A stretch of 64,000 nucleotides of DNA from Streptococcus henryi DSM 19005 (GCF_000376985.1 NZ_AQYA01000034.1:1-64000); one strand, 5' to 3'; numbered from the stretch's first letter, positions 29,644 through 40,313 are shown. A program made the numbers and translations. Notes: generated from the sequence alone by a model not told the origin.

Positions 29644-30903
29644 TTAAACTGCTCCTGTTACAAATGCATAGATGAAGAAAGCTGCAAAACCAAAGAGATA
29701 AATAAGACCTGCGATTGATAGCCATTTAAGCCATCCTTCAACCTTATGGTTTTCGTTATTTACCAAGGTGTAATTTAGATAGGCAAAGAATGGTGTTGTG
29801 ATAAATGAACCAATCATTGCAAAACGAAGCATTGTTGCAACTGAGCCTGCAAAAGCAAAAGCAATAATAATACCTAGAAGTGAAGTAATTGTCATCCAAA
29901 TCGTAAGAGCTTTTTGTGAACTTTGTTTACGACCTAAAAGCAAACGAAGTGCTTCGTTATTGGCACGTGAATAACCATCAATAACAGTAATAACTGTACC
30001 AAACATACACATAAAAGCAATAAAAGTAATCAATGGCTTAGCCCAGTTTCCTAAAGCTGATCCATACATTTGAACAAATTGAGCAATGTAGGCTGCTGAT
30101 GCACCTTGAACTTCTTCACCGTTACCATATTGGATGAGAGCACCAAGGGCCAAGAAAATGAAAGCAAGAATAGCTGTTCCAATATATCCTGTGTTAAAGT
30201 CAAATAGGGCGTCTTCTTCATTGAACTCTACTAACTTACGTTTTTCAACTGACCAAAGTGAATTAATAGTCGAAATTTCAATTGGCGCTGGCATCCATCC
30301 CATAAGAGAAACAAGGAAAGGTAGCGCAGCCATTTGCCAAGGTGATGTAATAACAAAATCTGGTGCATATTCATGATTTTTGAAGAGTGCGATGATAACC
30401 GCTGCAACTGTCGTTAAAGTCAAAGAAATCATGATCCATTTAGAAAGGCTATCTAAGAAGCGATATCCACCAATCAAAAGCATTCCCCAGATGATAACAA
30501 TAATAATAGCTGTCCATTGAGAGGCATTCAAACCAAGTGCGTTAGGGAAGAAGTTTGAAACGATTGCCGCACAAATCATACCAACCCCTGCTGTATTAAC
30601 AACAGCTGAGAAGATATTCAGCAAGAAGTAAATAATAAGAGAGATTTTCCCACGCTCAGCATAACCTTCAATAAGATTTTTACCATTTTCAGCAGTATAT
30701 TGAGACCCAAAACGGAAAAATGGATATTTGAAGAGATTAATCAAAAGAATAAGAACCGCAAGTTGCCATCCATACAGAGCTCCTGCCTGTGTAGAAGAAA
30801 CAATGTGGGAACCCCCAACTGCTGCTGAAGCCATTAGGATACCTGGACCCATAGCTTTTAATTTAGTACGCCAAGTTGACGCAGATGTCATACTCTCGTT
30901 CAT
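29644..30903 (-). CDS. Nramp-superfamily transporter lacking the metal-binding motifs (YcsG-like)
   Basis: 419 aa with about 11 helices. The start LKAMGPGILMASAAVGGSHI aligns with Nramp helix 1, but the metal-binding DPGN is absent (SAAVGGSH in its place). Helix 6 reads LMGWMPAPIEIST where Mn/Fe Nramps have MPH. These losses argue against ordinary Mn or Fe transport. It resembles the B. subtilis YcsG branch, which sits with 5-oxoprolinase genes. Substrate unknown; Mg2+ (as in NRMT proteins) or an organic acid are options. ATG at 30903; CodY-like boxes lie upstream. Confidence 0.82.
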   Translation of the reverse strand: MNESMTSASTWRTKLKAMGPGILMASAAVGGSHIVSSTQAGALYGWQLAVLILLINLFKYPFFRFGSQYTAENGKNLIEGYAERGKISLIIYFLLNIFSAVVNTAGVGMICAAIVSNFFPNALGLNASQWTAIIIVIIWGMLLIGGYRFLDSLSKWIMISLTLTTVAAVIIALFKNHEYAPDFVITSPWQMAALPFLVSLMGWMPAPIEISTINSLWSVEKRKLVEFNEEDALFDFNTGYIGTAILAFIFLALGALIQYGNGEEVQGASAAYIAQFVQMYGSALGNWAKPLITFIAFMCMFGTVITVIDGYSRANNEALRLLLGRKQSSQKALTIWMTITSLLGIIIAFAFAGSVATMLRFAMIGSFITTPFFAYLNYTLVNNENHKVEGWLKWLSIAGLIYLFGFAAFFIYAFVTGAV

Positions 30904-30961
30904 AAGAACCTCTTTCTATGAAAACAACAAATTTTCTGACTTTTTTGAATTTATAACGATT

Positions 30962-31008
30962 ATTTTACACTCTACCCTAAAAATTGTCAATAGAATTTTC
31001 AGAAAAAA
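30962..31008 (-). promoter_or_regulatory. Promoter of the Nramp-like gene with a CodY-like box
   Basis: Minus strand TTGACA (30985-30990), 17 bases, TAAAAT (30962-30967). AATTTTCAGAAAAAA at 30994-31008 matches the CodY box at 13 of 15 positions and adjoins the -35; a weaker match lies near 30931. Confidence 0.6.
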
Positions 31009-31013
31009 TCATG

Positions 31014-31153
31014 AAAGGTCATTCTTGGTAATATAGTAGCGTAGATAGTTCCAGGAGTCTATCTACAGACTCTTGGAACTTGGCCTCGAAGAGATATCTT
31101 TCACCCAACTAGAGTAGGACAATTCGATAGCGACGACGCATCAAAGGTCATTC
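31014..31153. repeat. 118-base segment bracketed by an 11-base direct repeat
   Basis: AAAGGTCATTC occurs at 31014-31024 and 31143-31153. Between them is a strong hairpin, TTCCAGGAGTCT (31049-31060) with AGACTCTTGGAA (31067-31078). This looks like a small insertion with a target duplication, or recombination debris. No transposase or known family was recognised. It fills most of the gap 30991-31169. Confidence 0.35.
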
Positions 31154-31169
31154 AAACAACCATAAAAGA

Positions 31170-31189
31170 AGACCCAGTAACCTGAGTCT
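31170..31189 (-). terminator. Terminator of the DUF1002 gene
   Basis: AGACCCAG pairs with CTGAGTCT (one G-U on the transcript) across a 4-base loop, then TCTTTTATG on the minus strand. It is 11 bases past the stop. Confidence 0.7.
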
Positions 31190-31199
31190 CCTAATCATG

Positions 31200-32168
31200 T
31201 TATGAGAAGAATTGTTTAAAGAAATCTACGATTTGTTGCCAAATATTAGCAAAGAATCCCTTACCAGATTCAATAGCACTACTTGCGTCGAAATTCAAGT
31301 TAATCCCTTCAAATGTTGAACTTGCATTTGAAACGATACTATCTTTTAAAGATGCAAGACTTGATTTAAAGCTGCTACTATCAATTATGCTTGATTTAGA
31401 TAAATTAATAGCAAAATTAATAATTAAATTAATGTGTTCAGCAGACAGTACATTTTTGAGTTGATAATTACTCAAAGTGTCCTCAACAATCTGACGAACT
31501 TCTTCTTCAGTCACCCCAGAACCAGCCTCTGCTACTGCAGTTTTAATATCTGTTAAGGCTACATTAAGCTTATCAGCATCATAGCCTTCAGTCGCTTCGT
31601 TATCAGCATTAATAGTAGCCAGAGTAGTTAACTCTTCTTGAGCCAAAGATTTGCTTTCATCAGAGACCTGAGCACCATTTTCTTCTAAAGAATAGTAAAT
31701 CCCAGCTAATGCGCTCTCCCCCGTAACAGGAATTGGTGCCGCGACAGTAATTGCTGCGTGTTCAATCCCCAACGTAACTGCAGCATTTCTATACATGTCT
31801 TGAGTTACTTTAGTGATGTTTTCAGGCGTTAAGATATCAACCGTTAGGGTTTCTTTTGAACCTAATTTTTGGATTTTTACAGATGAATACAGTTGTAAAC
31901 TCGAGTCATCAGCTACATTCATGATATTTGCATAAGAAGTTGTCGTCAAAGTCTTAACTTTTGTATCCTTATCACTATCATATCCCAAAATACCCAAAGT
32001 TTGAGATTTTTGTTCTTCCGTTAAAGAATAGCCGAGCACATATTCAGGTTGAACATAGGTTTCATCAATAACCTCTTGGACAGTATTTGTCGCAGCAAAA
32101 GCTGTGCTAGCTGAAAGTACAGTAGTTATTACAACAAGTCCTGATAAAAATAAATGACGTAATTTCAT
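31200..32168 (-). CDS. Secreted DUF1002 protein
   Basis: 322 aa. A signal peptide (MKLRHLFLSGLVVITTVLSA, cleavage probably after STAFA-A) sends it out of the cell. The mature part has the DUF1002 (YpuA-like) pattern: GYSLTEEQKSQTLGILGYD, a central region VTLGIEHAAITVAAPIPVTG, and a helical C-terminus with a hydrophobic end (FANIWQQIVDFFKQFF). No sorting motif or lipobox. Function of the family is unknown to me. Single-gene unit; ATG at 32168 follows AAAGGAATATATTAAAAC. Confidence 0.88.
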   Translation of the reverse strand: MKLRHLFLSGLVVITTVLSASTAFAATNTVQEVIDETYVQPEYVLGYSLTEEQKSQTLGILGYDSDKDTKVKTLTTTSYANIMNVADDSSLQLYSSVKIQKLGSKETLTVDILTPENITKVTQDMYRNAAVTLGIEHAAITVAAPIPVTGESALAGIYYSLEENGAQVSDESKSLAQEELTTLATINADNEATEGYDADKLNVALTDIKTAVAEAGSGVTEEEVRQIVEDTLSNYQLKNVLSAEHINLIINFAINLSKSSIIDSSSFKSSLASLKDSIVSNASSTFEGINLNFDASSAIESGKGFFANIWQQIVDFFKQFFS

Positions 32169-32242
32169 GTTTTAATATATTCCTTTCTTTGAGAGATACT
32201 ATTATAACATTTCAATACTTGAGAGTCTGAAAAAAACTGCAA

Positions 32243-32590
32243 TTAATGTTTTGGAATGTCATCAAAAAGTCCGTAAAACTGACTTTTATCCGTTATATTT
32301 GCACGATAAACTCCATTGATACCGGCTCTTTTTCCAACATTGGCTAAATATCTCAAGGAAACTGCATCATCATCATAAAAGCCAATATGATTATCATGAC
32401 CAAGGACATAAATGTAGTTAACTAAACGATTAATTAGTCTTTCAGGATACTTTTCTTGATCAACTATCTGGTAACAACGCAATAATACATCACAGATGTC
32501 AAGTAAAGCAGAGTTTTTATTTTCCTTCTTCATCAAACTATTATAAAGTTGATGAATATGTTTTTTAATTGTTTCAATTTCTTCTGTCAT
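32243..32590 (-). CDS. Enterocin A/pediocin-type immunity protein, orphan
   Basis: 115 aa from the second ATG (MTEEIE), seven bases after AGGA; an earlier ATG two codons upstream is too close to the ribosome site. The body is helical. LINRLVNYIYVLGHDNHIGF and AGINGVYRANITDKSQFYGL closely match the enterocin A immunity family as I know it (LINRLVNYLY and AGINGLYRA..DKSQF). Such proteins protect a cell from class IIa bacteriocins by acting on the mannose PTS from inside. No bacteriocin precursor, processing gene or transporter is near, so it is an orphan immunity gene. It lies 15 bases after the VOC gene. Confidence 0.8.
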   Translation of the reverse strand: MTEEIETIKKHIHQLYNSLMKKENKNSALLDICDVLLRCYQIVDQEKYPERLINRLVNYIYVLGHDNHIGFYDDDAVSLRYLANVGKRAGINGVYRANITDKSQFYGLFDDIPKH

Positions 32591-32605
32591 AATCATTTCC
32601 TCATC

Positions 32606-33019
32606 TTATTCATGTAATTCCAATGGTAAACCGTCGGGATCGAAGAAAAATGTCATCTTTTTACCAGTATAATCATCAAAGCGAATCGGTTCAACATAAA
32701 TCCCCATAGCCTCTAATTCAGCCTTATAAGCATCAACGTCATCAACGTAAAATGCTAAATGGCGAAGCCCACAGGCTTCTCTGTCGAATTCTGGTCGTCC
32801 TACTCGTTTTGGCGGTGCTACGTATTCTGGATCGCTCAGCTTATTTCCAAAAATCTCAAGTTCAATAGGTCCACACTTTAAGTCAAGTTTATAATCATGT
32901 CGCTCAGGACGATGATTTTCTCGAATAATGTCAAATCCAAGTTTATTAACATAAAAATCTTTTGATTTTTCATAGTCAGATACGATAATCGCAACGTGAT
33001 GAACTGCATTTATTTTCAT
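32606..33019 (-). CDS. VOC-family (glyoxalase I-like) metalloenzyme
   Basis: 137 aa, two VOC modules. VHHVAIIVSDYEKSKDFYVN supplies the first metal His; ELEIFGN a Glu; LRHLAFYVDDVDAY a His; and LPLELHE the last Glu. This is the full metal set of glyoxalase-like proteins of the YaeR type. Substrate not certain; methylglyoxal detoxification is often proposed. GGGAGGACCCAT precedes the ATG at 33019. Same transcript as the immunity-like gene. Confidence 0.88.
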   Translation of the reverse strand: MKINAVHHVAIIVSDYEKSKDFYVNKLGFDIIRENHRPERHDYKLDLKCGPIELEIFGNKLSDPEYVAPPKRVGRPEFDREACGLRHLAFYVDDVDAYKAELEAMGIYVEPIRFDDYTGKKMTFFFDPDGLPLELHE

Positions 33020-33067
33020 ATGGGTCCTCCCAGAATTTTAATTTATAAATGTATTTATAAGAAAATT

Positions 33068-33091
33068 AAGACTGGACAGAAGCCCAGCCTT
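33068..33091 (-). terminator. Terminator of gyrA-srtA
   Basis: AAGACTGG pairs with CCAGCCTT across eight bases; the minus strand then reads AATTTTCTT. It is five bases past the srtA stop. Confidence 0.7.
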
Positions 33092-33095
33092 AGAT

Positions 33096-33839
33096 TTATC
33101 TAATTTGATTGTATGATACGTTAAAAGCTTGTTCTACTTCTTTTGGAGCGTCATCATAAGCTACAGAGCTCTCTAAGCTTCCATAAACGATAATTCGCTC
33201 TGTTGCATCCGCATCTGTACATGTCACCAGTGTGACTGTGCTCTGATTATATACATCATTAATAACATCGGAGCGATCAGGTGTTACAGATTCAACTCCA
33301 GTAATAACGTATGTATAGACGGTCTCCTTATTAGTTAAGTAAATCTTCATCCCAACTCGAGCACGTTCTAAGGGCGAGAATAGCATATTAGATGAACCTG
33401 TTAAACCAAAAACATGATGACTTGCAAGAGCGTAGTTATTCATTCCGCCCATTACTTGATCTTCCTTCATGGTACCAGCACCATAAGAGAGCTCTACATT
33501 GCCAAGCCCCTTGAAAATTGGTAGATTAACACCGACATCTGGAATAGCAATTCCACCAATAACTGGAAGGTTTTGCGCATTCCATTGGGCTTCTAAAATC
33601 GACTCAGTAGATAAAGATTCAACAGCATCAAAATCAAAGGTCGTATCAGCTTTTTCATTTTCTTTGATATCATCTGTAGTGACATTGGTTACTTGATATT
33701 TATTAGAATTCCATCCTATAATAAAATTTCGAATAGCCTTATTAAAGATGAGCGCAAGTCCAAGAATAATCAAAAGACTGAAAATTGTAATTCGCAGTGC
33801 ATTAAGAATGCGATGTCTTTTCTTTTTTATTTTAGCCAT
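33096..33839 (-). CDS. srtA: Sortase A
   Basis: 247 aa. One N-terminal membrane anchor (~14-33) leaves the catalytic domain outside the cell. The catalytic triad is clear: His in NNYALASHHVFG, Cys207 in TLVTC, Arg215 in TERIIVYGS. It joins LPXTG proteins to the cell wall. It starts 13 bases after gyrA, the streptococcal class A arrangement; the two share a transcript. Confidence 0.97.
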   Translation of the reverse strand: MAKIKKKRHRILNALRITIFSLLIILGLALIFNKAIRNFIIGWNSNKYQVTNVTTDDIKENEKADTTFDFDAVESLSTESILEAQWNAQNLPVIGGIAIPDVGVNLPIFKGLGNVELSYGAGTMKEDQVMGGMNNYALASHHVFGLTGSSNMLFSPLERARVGMKIYLTNKETVYTYVITGVESVTPDRSDVINDVYNQSTVTLVTCTDADATERIIVYGSLESSVAYDDAPKEVEQAFNVSYNQIR

Positions 33840-33852
33840 ATTAACTCAAAAT

Positions 33853-36318
33853 CTATTCCGTTTCAGTATCAGACTGAGGGCCTACTTCTTCACTTTCCTC
33901 AGGTTGAACAAGTGCAAAAGTAACAATTTTAGCATTCTGATCCAGTCTCATAACTTTAACACCAAGTGTTGCACGACCTGTTTGAGAAATATTAGCAACA
34001 TTAGTACGAATGATAACACCTGTATCTGTGATGACCATGATATCTTCATCACCATTTACAGTCACTAAACCAGCCAGTGGTCCATTTTTCTCAGTAATAT
34101 TGGCTGTTTTAATACCTTTACCACCGCGACCTTTTGTTGGATACTCGGCTGCCGAAGTGCGTTTACCATACCCATTTTCAGTGATAACAAGAACTTCTTG
34201 CTGATCAGTGATACGTGAAGCACCAACAACTTTGTCATTGTCGCGCAAGTTAACGCCTCGAACACCAGTTGCTGTTCGTCCCATATTTCGAACAACTTCT
34301 TCATTGAAACGCACTGAGTAGCCTGATTGTGTTCCGATAATAATATCATCGTTGCCATCAGTAAGAAGAACATTGATAAGTTCGTCGTCCTCTTTAAGAT
34401 TTAAAGCTTTAAGACCATTTTGACGGATATTATTAAATTCAGAAACGCTAGTGCGTTTAACGACACCTTGTTTTGTTGTGAAGAAGAAGAATTTATCTTT
34501 AACGTCTTCACGACGAGCATTTATAATAGTTTGGATTGTCTCACCTTCATCAAGTTTCAAAAGGTTTACAATCGGAAGCCCCTTAGCCGTACGACCATAT
34601 TCAGGAATTTCATATGCCTTAAGACGATATACACGTCCCATATTGGTGAAAAAAAGCAAAGTATCGTGTGTACTTGTAGATACTAATTCACGGACAAAGT
34701 CATCATCGTTAACACCGGTTCCTTGTACACCTCGCCCACCACGTTTTTGAGCACGAAACTCATCTTGAGCAAGACGTTTAATATAACCTTTGTTAGACAA
34801 AGTAATGAGGACATCTTCTTCTTCAATTAGATCTTCATCTTCAAGAGAGAGGACTTCACCAACCATTAATTCTGTACGACGATCATCCGCATATTTACGT
34901 TTAATCTCGTCCATTTCTTCTTTGATGATTGTAATGACACGTTCAGGTTTTGCTAAAATATCAGCTAAGTCAGCAATAAGTGCTAACAAGTCATTGTATT
35001 CAGATTGAATCTTGTCACGTTCTAATCCAGTCAAACGACGAAGACGCATATCCAAGATAGCTTGACTTTGACGCTCTGAAAGCTCAAATCGACTCATCAA
35101 CTCAGCTTGTGCTTCTGCATCTGTTTGGCTGCCACGAATAATTGCGATAACTTCATCTAAATGATCAAGTGCAATTAGCAAACCTTCCAAAATATGAGCA
35201 CGAGCTTCAGCTTTTTCCTTATCAAAACGCGTACGACGGACGATAACTTCTTTCTGATGTTCAATGTAATTTTCAATAATACGTTTGAGAGAAAGAATCT
35301 TCGGAACGCCATTTTCAATGGCTAGCATATTAAAGCTGAAGTTTGTTTGAAGACTTGTTAATTTAAACAAGTTATTCAAAATAACATTGGCAGAGGCATC
35401 ACGTCTTACCTCGATAACAAAACGGACACCTTCACGACTTGATTCGTCACGAACTGCTGTAATACCTTCTACACGTTTTTCTTGCGCCAAGCGAACAATA
35501 TGTTCATGGACCTTAGTTTTATTAACACCATATGGGAATTCGGTTACGACAATACGTTCACGACCAGATTTAGTTGTTTCAATTTCAGTACGTGAGCGCA
35601 AGACAATTGAGCCTTTACCAGTTTCATATGCGCGGTGAATTCCAGATTTCCCCATAACCAAAGCACCGGTTGGGAAATCAGGTCCAGGTAAGACTTCCAT
35701 GAGGTCACGCGTTGTCACCTCTGGATTATCCATAACCAACTTAACTGCATCAATAGATTCACCTAAGTTGTGTGGTGGAATATTCGTCGCCATACCAACG
35801 GCGATACCTGTTGCACCATTAACTAGAAGGTTAGGGAAGCGGGCTGGCAATACCAAAGGTTCGCGTTCAGAACCATCATAGTTATCTTGGAAATCAACCG
35901 TATTTTTATTAATATCACGAAGCATTTCCAAAGCAATTTTGCTCATTCGGGCCTCAGTATAACGTTGAGCGGCTGCTCCATCTCCATCCATTGAACCAAA
36001 GTTACCATGACCGTCAACTAGCATATGACGGTAAGACCACCACTGTGCCATACGAACCATGGCTTCGTAAATTGAAGAGTCACCATGAGGGTGATATTTA
36101 CCCATGACATCCCCGGTAATACGGGCTGATTTCTTATGGGGCTTGTCTGGAGTAACACCTAGCTCATTCATCCCGTACAAAATACGTCGGTGAACAGGCT
36201 TCAATCCATCTCGCACATCTGGAAGAGCGCGAGCAACGATAACTGACATAGCATAATCAATGAAACTTGTTTTCATTTCGCTAGTCAGATTAACGTCTAC
36301 TAAATTCTTATCTTGCAT
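33853..36318 (-). CDS. gyrA: DNA gyrase subunit A
   Basis: 821 aa. Catalytic Tyr120 is in [12 protein letters not shown]. The quinolone-determining region reads [12 protein letters not shown] with Ser81 and Glu85, the susceptible residues. The GyrA box ([10 protein letters not shown]) near residue 535 opens the DNA-wrapping C-terminal beta-pinwheel, marking it as GyrA, not ParC. ATG at 36318 follows AAAGGAGC. The acidic tail ends [12 protein letters not shown]. Confidence 0.98.
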   Translation of the reverse strand: MQDKNLVDVNLTSEMKTSFIDYAMSVIVARALPDVRDGLKPVHRRILYGMNELGVTPDKPHKKSARITGDVMGKYHPHGDSSIYEAMVRMAQWWSYRHMLVDGHGNFGSMDGDGAAAQRYTEARMSKIALEMLRDINKNTVDFQDNYDGSEREPLVLPARFPNLLVNGATGIAVGMATNIPPHNLGESIDAVKLVMDNPEVTTRDLMEVLPGPDFPTGALVMGKSGIHRAYETGKGSIVLRSRTEIETTKSGRERIVVTEFPYGVNKTKVHEHIVRLAQEKRVEGITAVRDESSREGVRFVIEVRRDASANVILNNLFKLTSLQTNFSFNMLAIENGVPKILSLKRIIENYIEHQKEVIVRRTRFDKEKAEARAHILEGLLIALDHLDEVIAIIRGSQTDAEAQAELMSRFELSERQSQAILDMRLRRLTGLERDKIQSEYNDLLALIADLADILAKPERVITIIKEEMDEIKRKYADDRRTELMVGEVLSLEDEDLIEEEDVLITLSNKGYIKRLAQDEFRAQKRGGRGVQGTGVNDDDFVRELVSTSTHDTLLFFTNMGRVYRLKAYEIPEYGRTAKGLPIVNLLKLDEGETIQTIINARREDVKDKFFFFTTKQGVVKRTSVSEFNNIRQNGLKALNLKEDDELINVLLTDGNDDIIIGTQSGYSVRFNEEVVRNMGRTATGVRGVNLRDNDKVVGASRITDQQEVLVITENGYGKRTSAAEYPTKGRGGKGIKTANITEKNGPLAGLVTVNGDEDIMVITDTGVIIRTNVANISQTGRATLGVKVMRLDQNAKIVTFALVQPEESEEVGPQSDTETE

Positions 36319-36355
36319 GAAGCAATGCTCCTTTTCTAGTCTAAAACTCTATTAT

Positions 36356-36361
36356 ATTATA
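36356..36361 (-). promoter_or_regulatory. gyrA promoter
   Basis: Minus strand TGGTATAAT gives an extended -10 (hexamer 36356-36361). The best -35, TTGAGA at 36381-36386, is 19 bases away. Confidence 0.65.
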
Positions 36362-36423
36362 CCATAAATAAGTAATTTTTTCTCAATAACATCACCGTTT
36401 TCATAAATTTTCAAATTTATTTC

Positions 36424-37490
<1,067 letters not shown>

Positions 37491-37500
37491 TAGCTACTGA

Positions 37501-37529
37501 AAAATCCAATCAAAATGATTGGATTTTTT
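37501..37529 (+). terminator. Terminator of ldh
   Basis: AAATCCAATCA pairs with TGATTGGATTT, then TTTC. Nearly perfect, 11 bases past the stop. Confidence 0.92.
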
Positions 37530-37552
37530 CTTGTCATTGAACCTATAAAAAT

Positions 37553-37582
37553 ACCTTCCAACTCTTACTGAAATTGGAAGGT
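37553..37582 (-). terminator. Terminator of the dnaX operon
   Basis: ACCTTCCAA pairs with TTGGAAGGT; on the minus strand it runs into ATTTTTAT. It is convergent with the ldh terminator. Confidence 0.85.
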
Positions 37583-37592
37583 TTTTATTTTA

Positions 37593-37976
37593 CTAAAATT
37601 GCATCAAATTTTTCAATATCGATTGATTTTGCCAAATAAGCAGTGCGCCAATTAGAATTATGGCAACAAAGATAACAAATTTAACAACTCCTTTTATAAA
37701 TCTTATGACAATAGCCAGAATCATTGAGATAGCCAACCAAGCTAATGCATAACTACCAAAGAAGCTCTGCAATTTTTCCAAAGAATCGCCTGCTAATACT
37801 CTCAACCATGCCGGAATGTAACTTAATAAAACCTCTGTTTGTATTGATTTAAAACCCAACTTAGCAGCTATAAAGCTACCTGTCGTTTGCAACCAAGCAA
37901 ACACTCCCGTATTAAAGAGAAATAATAAGGCTTGTTCAGGATACTTTTTAATGATTTTTCCAAGTGTTTTCATCAT
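37593..37976 (-). CDS. Small membrane protein downstream of dnaX
   Basis: 127 aa (the start may be the second of two Met codons). Hydrophobic segments at about 17-33, 75-90 and 93-113 and a basic N-terminus (KTLGKIIKKYP). No motif or family recognised. It lies 39 bases after dnaX in the same direction and before a shared terminator, so it is probably co-transcribed. Function unknown. Confidence 0.7.
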   Translation of the reverse strand: MMKTLGKIIKKYPEQALLFLFNTGVFAWLQTTGSFIAAKLGFKSIQTEVLLSYIPAWLRVLAGDSLEKLQSFFGSYALAWLAISMILAIVIRFIKGVVKFVIFVAIILIGALLIWQNQSILKNLMQF

Positions 37977-38015
37977 TTGTCCTTTCTTTCTGGTATTCTC
38001 TCAAATTCATCTCAA

Positions 38016-39692
38016 TCAATCTTCAAGTACTTTGATTCTCTCTGCTAGAAAATCAAACTCATCAGGAATCGCAACCTCTGCGGTCTCTTCCTCAGGCTCG
38101 ACTTCTTGCTTTTGCTTCCTTATTTTTTGAGCAAACTCTGAACGAATGTCATTGAAATCTTTTCTTGGGACAGCCAATATATTTGGAGAAAAACCTGCTG
38201 CTTTGCTCATGATATTACCAAACATATCATTCAAATCAGCACGTTTCATAGCTTGTTCGGCATTAAAGGCGGCATCAAAAGCTAAAATAGCATTCTCACT
38301 ATTTGCCAGCACTGGCTCCGAACCAAGTAAGAGAGCCCTGTCTTGTGCAGAAATGCTGTCTAATATTTCATTCCAGGCTGCTTTAAGTGCATCAAGGTAT
38401 TCTCTTGAACGTTGACTGTCAACTACAGTTTCTTCCATGATATTCAAAATTTTGACTCGATCAACTTTGAATTTAAAGCCAGCATTGTTTTTGGGTGCAA
38501 CTGTAGTTTTTGTCGCTGGAAGGCTATCAATATTTGCCAATTGCGTCTTAAGAGCCTTAACTTCATTTTTGAGACTTTCCAATTCAGTTGCTAGCCCTTC
38601 TGGTATTTCTTGGGTGCTTGCCTGTGAGTCTTGCAGTGTTGATAACTGAATAGTCATCATTTCAGCATAGATTTTAGGTTGAATACCATTTTTAATCTCA
38701 GGTAAACTTTCTGTTACCTGATCAATCATTCTAAATATCAGTTCTTGGCTAATAATTAAATTCTCTTCAAAAATTGGACTGCTATGGGTATTTTCACCCC
38801 CAGTTTGAACAATTAAAATGTCTCGCAAGTAGGTAAGCAAATCAGTAGCAAATCGTCCCATACTCTTTCCACTCTCGTAGATTGTATCCAGATTTGCCAA
38901 GGCATTACTAGTCTGCTGATTGCGAACATTGGACACATAATCATCCAGTGCAGAAAGTGAAATAGAACCTGTGATTTCTTCAGCAACTGCCAATGAAACT
39001 TGATTATCAGTTGTCAAACTTAGTGCTTGGTCCAAAATTGACAGAGCATCACGCATCCCACCTTCTGCTCGTCTAGCAATCAGAGCAAGCGCATCACTTT
39101 CATAAGAAATGCCTTCACTTTCAAGAACGGAAACTAAATGCTGTTGAATAGCCAGTAATTTAATGGATTTAAATTCAAAACGTTGAACACGCGAAAGAAT
39201 CGTCGCAGGAATTTTATGTAATTCAGTTGTTGCCAAAATGAATACAACATTTTCAGTGGGCTCTTCCAAAGTTTTAAGGAGGGCATTAAAGGCACCAGTC
39301 GACAGCATGTGCACTTCGTCAATGATATAAACCTTGTATTTGGCACGACTAGGCGCATAGGTTGACTTATCACGAATGTCACGGATTTCATCAACACCAT
39401 TATTTGAGGCCGCATCAATTTCGATAACATCTTCTAGACTGCCATTTGTAATATCACGACAGATATCACATTGATTACACGGCTCGCCATTGACCTGATT
39501 TGGGCAGTTCATTGCTTTTGCAAAGATTTTAGCTGCACTAGTTTTACCAGTCCCTCGAGGACCAGAAAAAAGATAGGCGTGACTAATCTTTCCTGAGCTT
39601 ACAGCTTGTTTTAGGGTCGTAGAAATAACATTCTGTCCAACCATCTCATCAAAGGTCTGACTACGATATTTTCGATATAAAGCTTGATACAT
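38016..39692 (-). CDS. dnaX: DNA polymerase III tau/gamma subunit
   Basis: 558 aa. The AAA+ clamp-loader core has FSGPRGTGKTSAAK (Walker A), a zinc module (Cys in CPNQVNGEPCNQC), YIIDEVHML (Walker B) and TTELHKIPATILSR (sensor 1/SRC). Domain III ends near 360; the C-terminal tau part binds polymerase. Its ATG overlaps the stop of the upstream GAF gene by one base (TAATG), so translation is likely coupled. Confidence 0.97.
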   Translation of the reverse strand: MYQALYRKYRSQTFDEMVGQNVISTTLKQAVSSGKISHAYLFSGPRGTGKTSAAKIFAKAMNCPNQVNGEPCNQCDICRDITNGSLEDVIEIDAASNNGVDEIRDIRDKSTYAPSRAKYKVYIIDEVHMLSTGAFNALLKTLEEPTENVVFILATTELHKIPATILSRVQRFEFKSIKLLAIQQHLVSVLESEGISYESDALALIARRAEGGMRDALSILDQALSLTTDNQVSLAVAEEITGSISLSALDDYVSNVRNQQTSNALANLDTIYESGKSMGRFATDLLTYLRDILIVQTGGENTHSSPIFEENLIISQELIFRMIDQVTESLPEIKNGIQPKIYAEMMTIQLSTLQDSQASTQEIPEGLATELESLKNEVKALKTQLANIDSLPATKTTVAPKNNAGFKFKVDRVKILNIMEETVVDSQRSREYLDALKAAWNEILDSISAQDRALLLGSEPVLANSENAILAFDAAFNAEQAMKRADLNDMFGNIMSKAAGFSPNILAVPRKDFNDIRSEFAQKIRKQKQEVEPEEETAEVAIPDEFDFLAERIKVLED

Positions 39693-40189
39693 TAAATTTC
39701 TACTCCAAACCTGTCAAAATTCCAATACGTTTTATCTAATAGCAAAGCTACAAATTGTTCTAAGTATTCTTGATCAATAGCATCGTAATCTGCAACCAAG
39801 TGAGAATCTAAATCCAAGACGCCCACTAGCTTACCGTTTTTAACCATGGGTACAACAATTTCAGACATGGCAGCTGAGTCACAGGCAATATAATTGGCGT
39901 GTTTTGTCACATCATCAACAATCATAGTTGCGCGTTTTTCAGCAACTTCACCACAAACCCCTTTACCCAAAGCAATATGTACACAAGACACACCACCTTG
40001 GAAAGGCCCTAAAATCAATTCCTGCCCGTCAAATAAATAGAAACCTGTAAAAACAGAGTTTGGCAAGGTTGTCTTCAAAAGTGCGCTAGCATTAGATAAA
40101 TTAGCTAGTGCATTTGATTCATTAGCAAATAATGCATTTGCCTGCGCTAACATTAATTCATAATTTGAGATTTTTTCTTGTTTTTCCAT
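39692..40189 (-). CDS. Free methionine-(R)-sulfoxide reductase (GAF domain)
   Basis: 165 aa from the ATG at 40189 (MEKQEKIS); an upstream in-frame ATG has no ribosome site. It is a single GAF domain of the YebR/fRMsr type: three Cys occur at the family positions, in [17 protein letters not shown] and ANYIACDS, the last being the catalytic one in the known enzymes. It repairs free methionine sulfoxide with thioredoxin. It directly precedes dnaX with a one-base overlap. Confidence 0.9.
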   Translation of the reverse strand: MEKQEKISNYELMLAQANALFANESNALANLSNASALLKTTLPNSVFTGFYLFDGQELILGPFQGGVSCVHIALGKGVCGEVAEKRATMIVDDVTKHANYIACDSAAMSEIVVPMVKNGKLVGVLDLDSHLVADYDAIDQEYLEQFVALLLDKTYWNFDRFGVEI

Positions 40190-40276
40190 ACTACCTATTA
40201 TATCAAAAAAACACATATTGAGGGAATTTATAACATTAATTAATTCAGTGGATTAGTTTGGTTAATCCCAGCAAGA

Positions 40277-40297
40277 AATTGCATTTATAAAGCAATT
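40277..40297. repeat. Inverted repeat before the glycerophosphodiesterase gene
   Basis: AATTGC (40277-40282) and GCAATT (40292-40297) are inverted repeats, 16 bases before the ATG at 40314. No Shine-Dalgarno sequence is seen before that ATG. It may be an operator or chance. Confidence 0.3.
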
Positions 40298-40313
40298 GTG
40301 GCACACTTAATTT

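Noticed and set aside
33748..34068. 106-codon plus-strand frame across the srtA-gyrA junction, and other frames opposite gyrA.
   Set aside because: They lie opposite certain genes and do not look like proteins.
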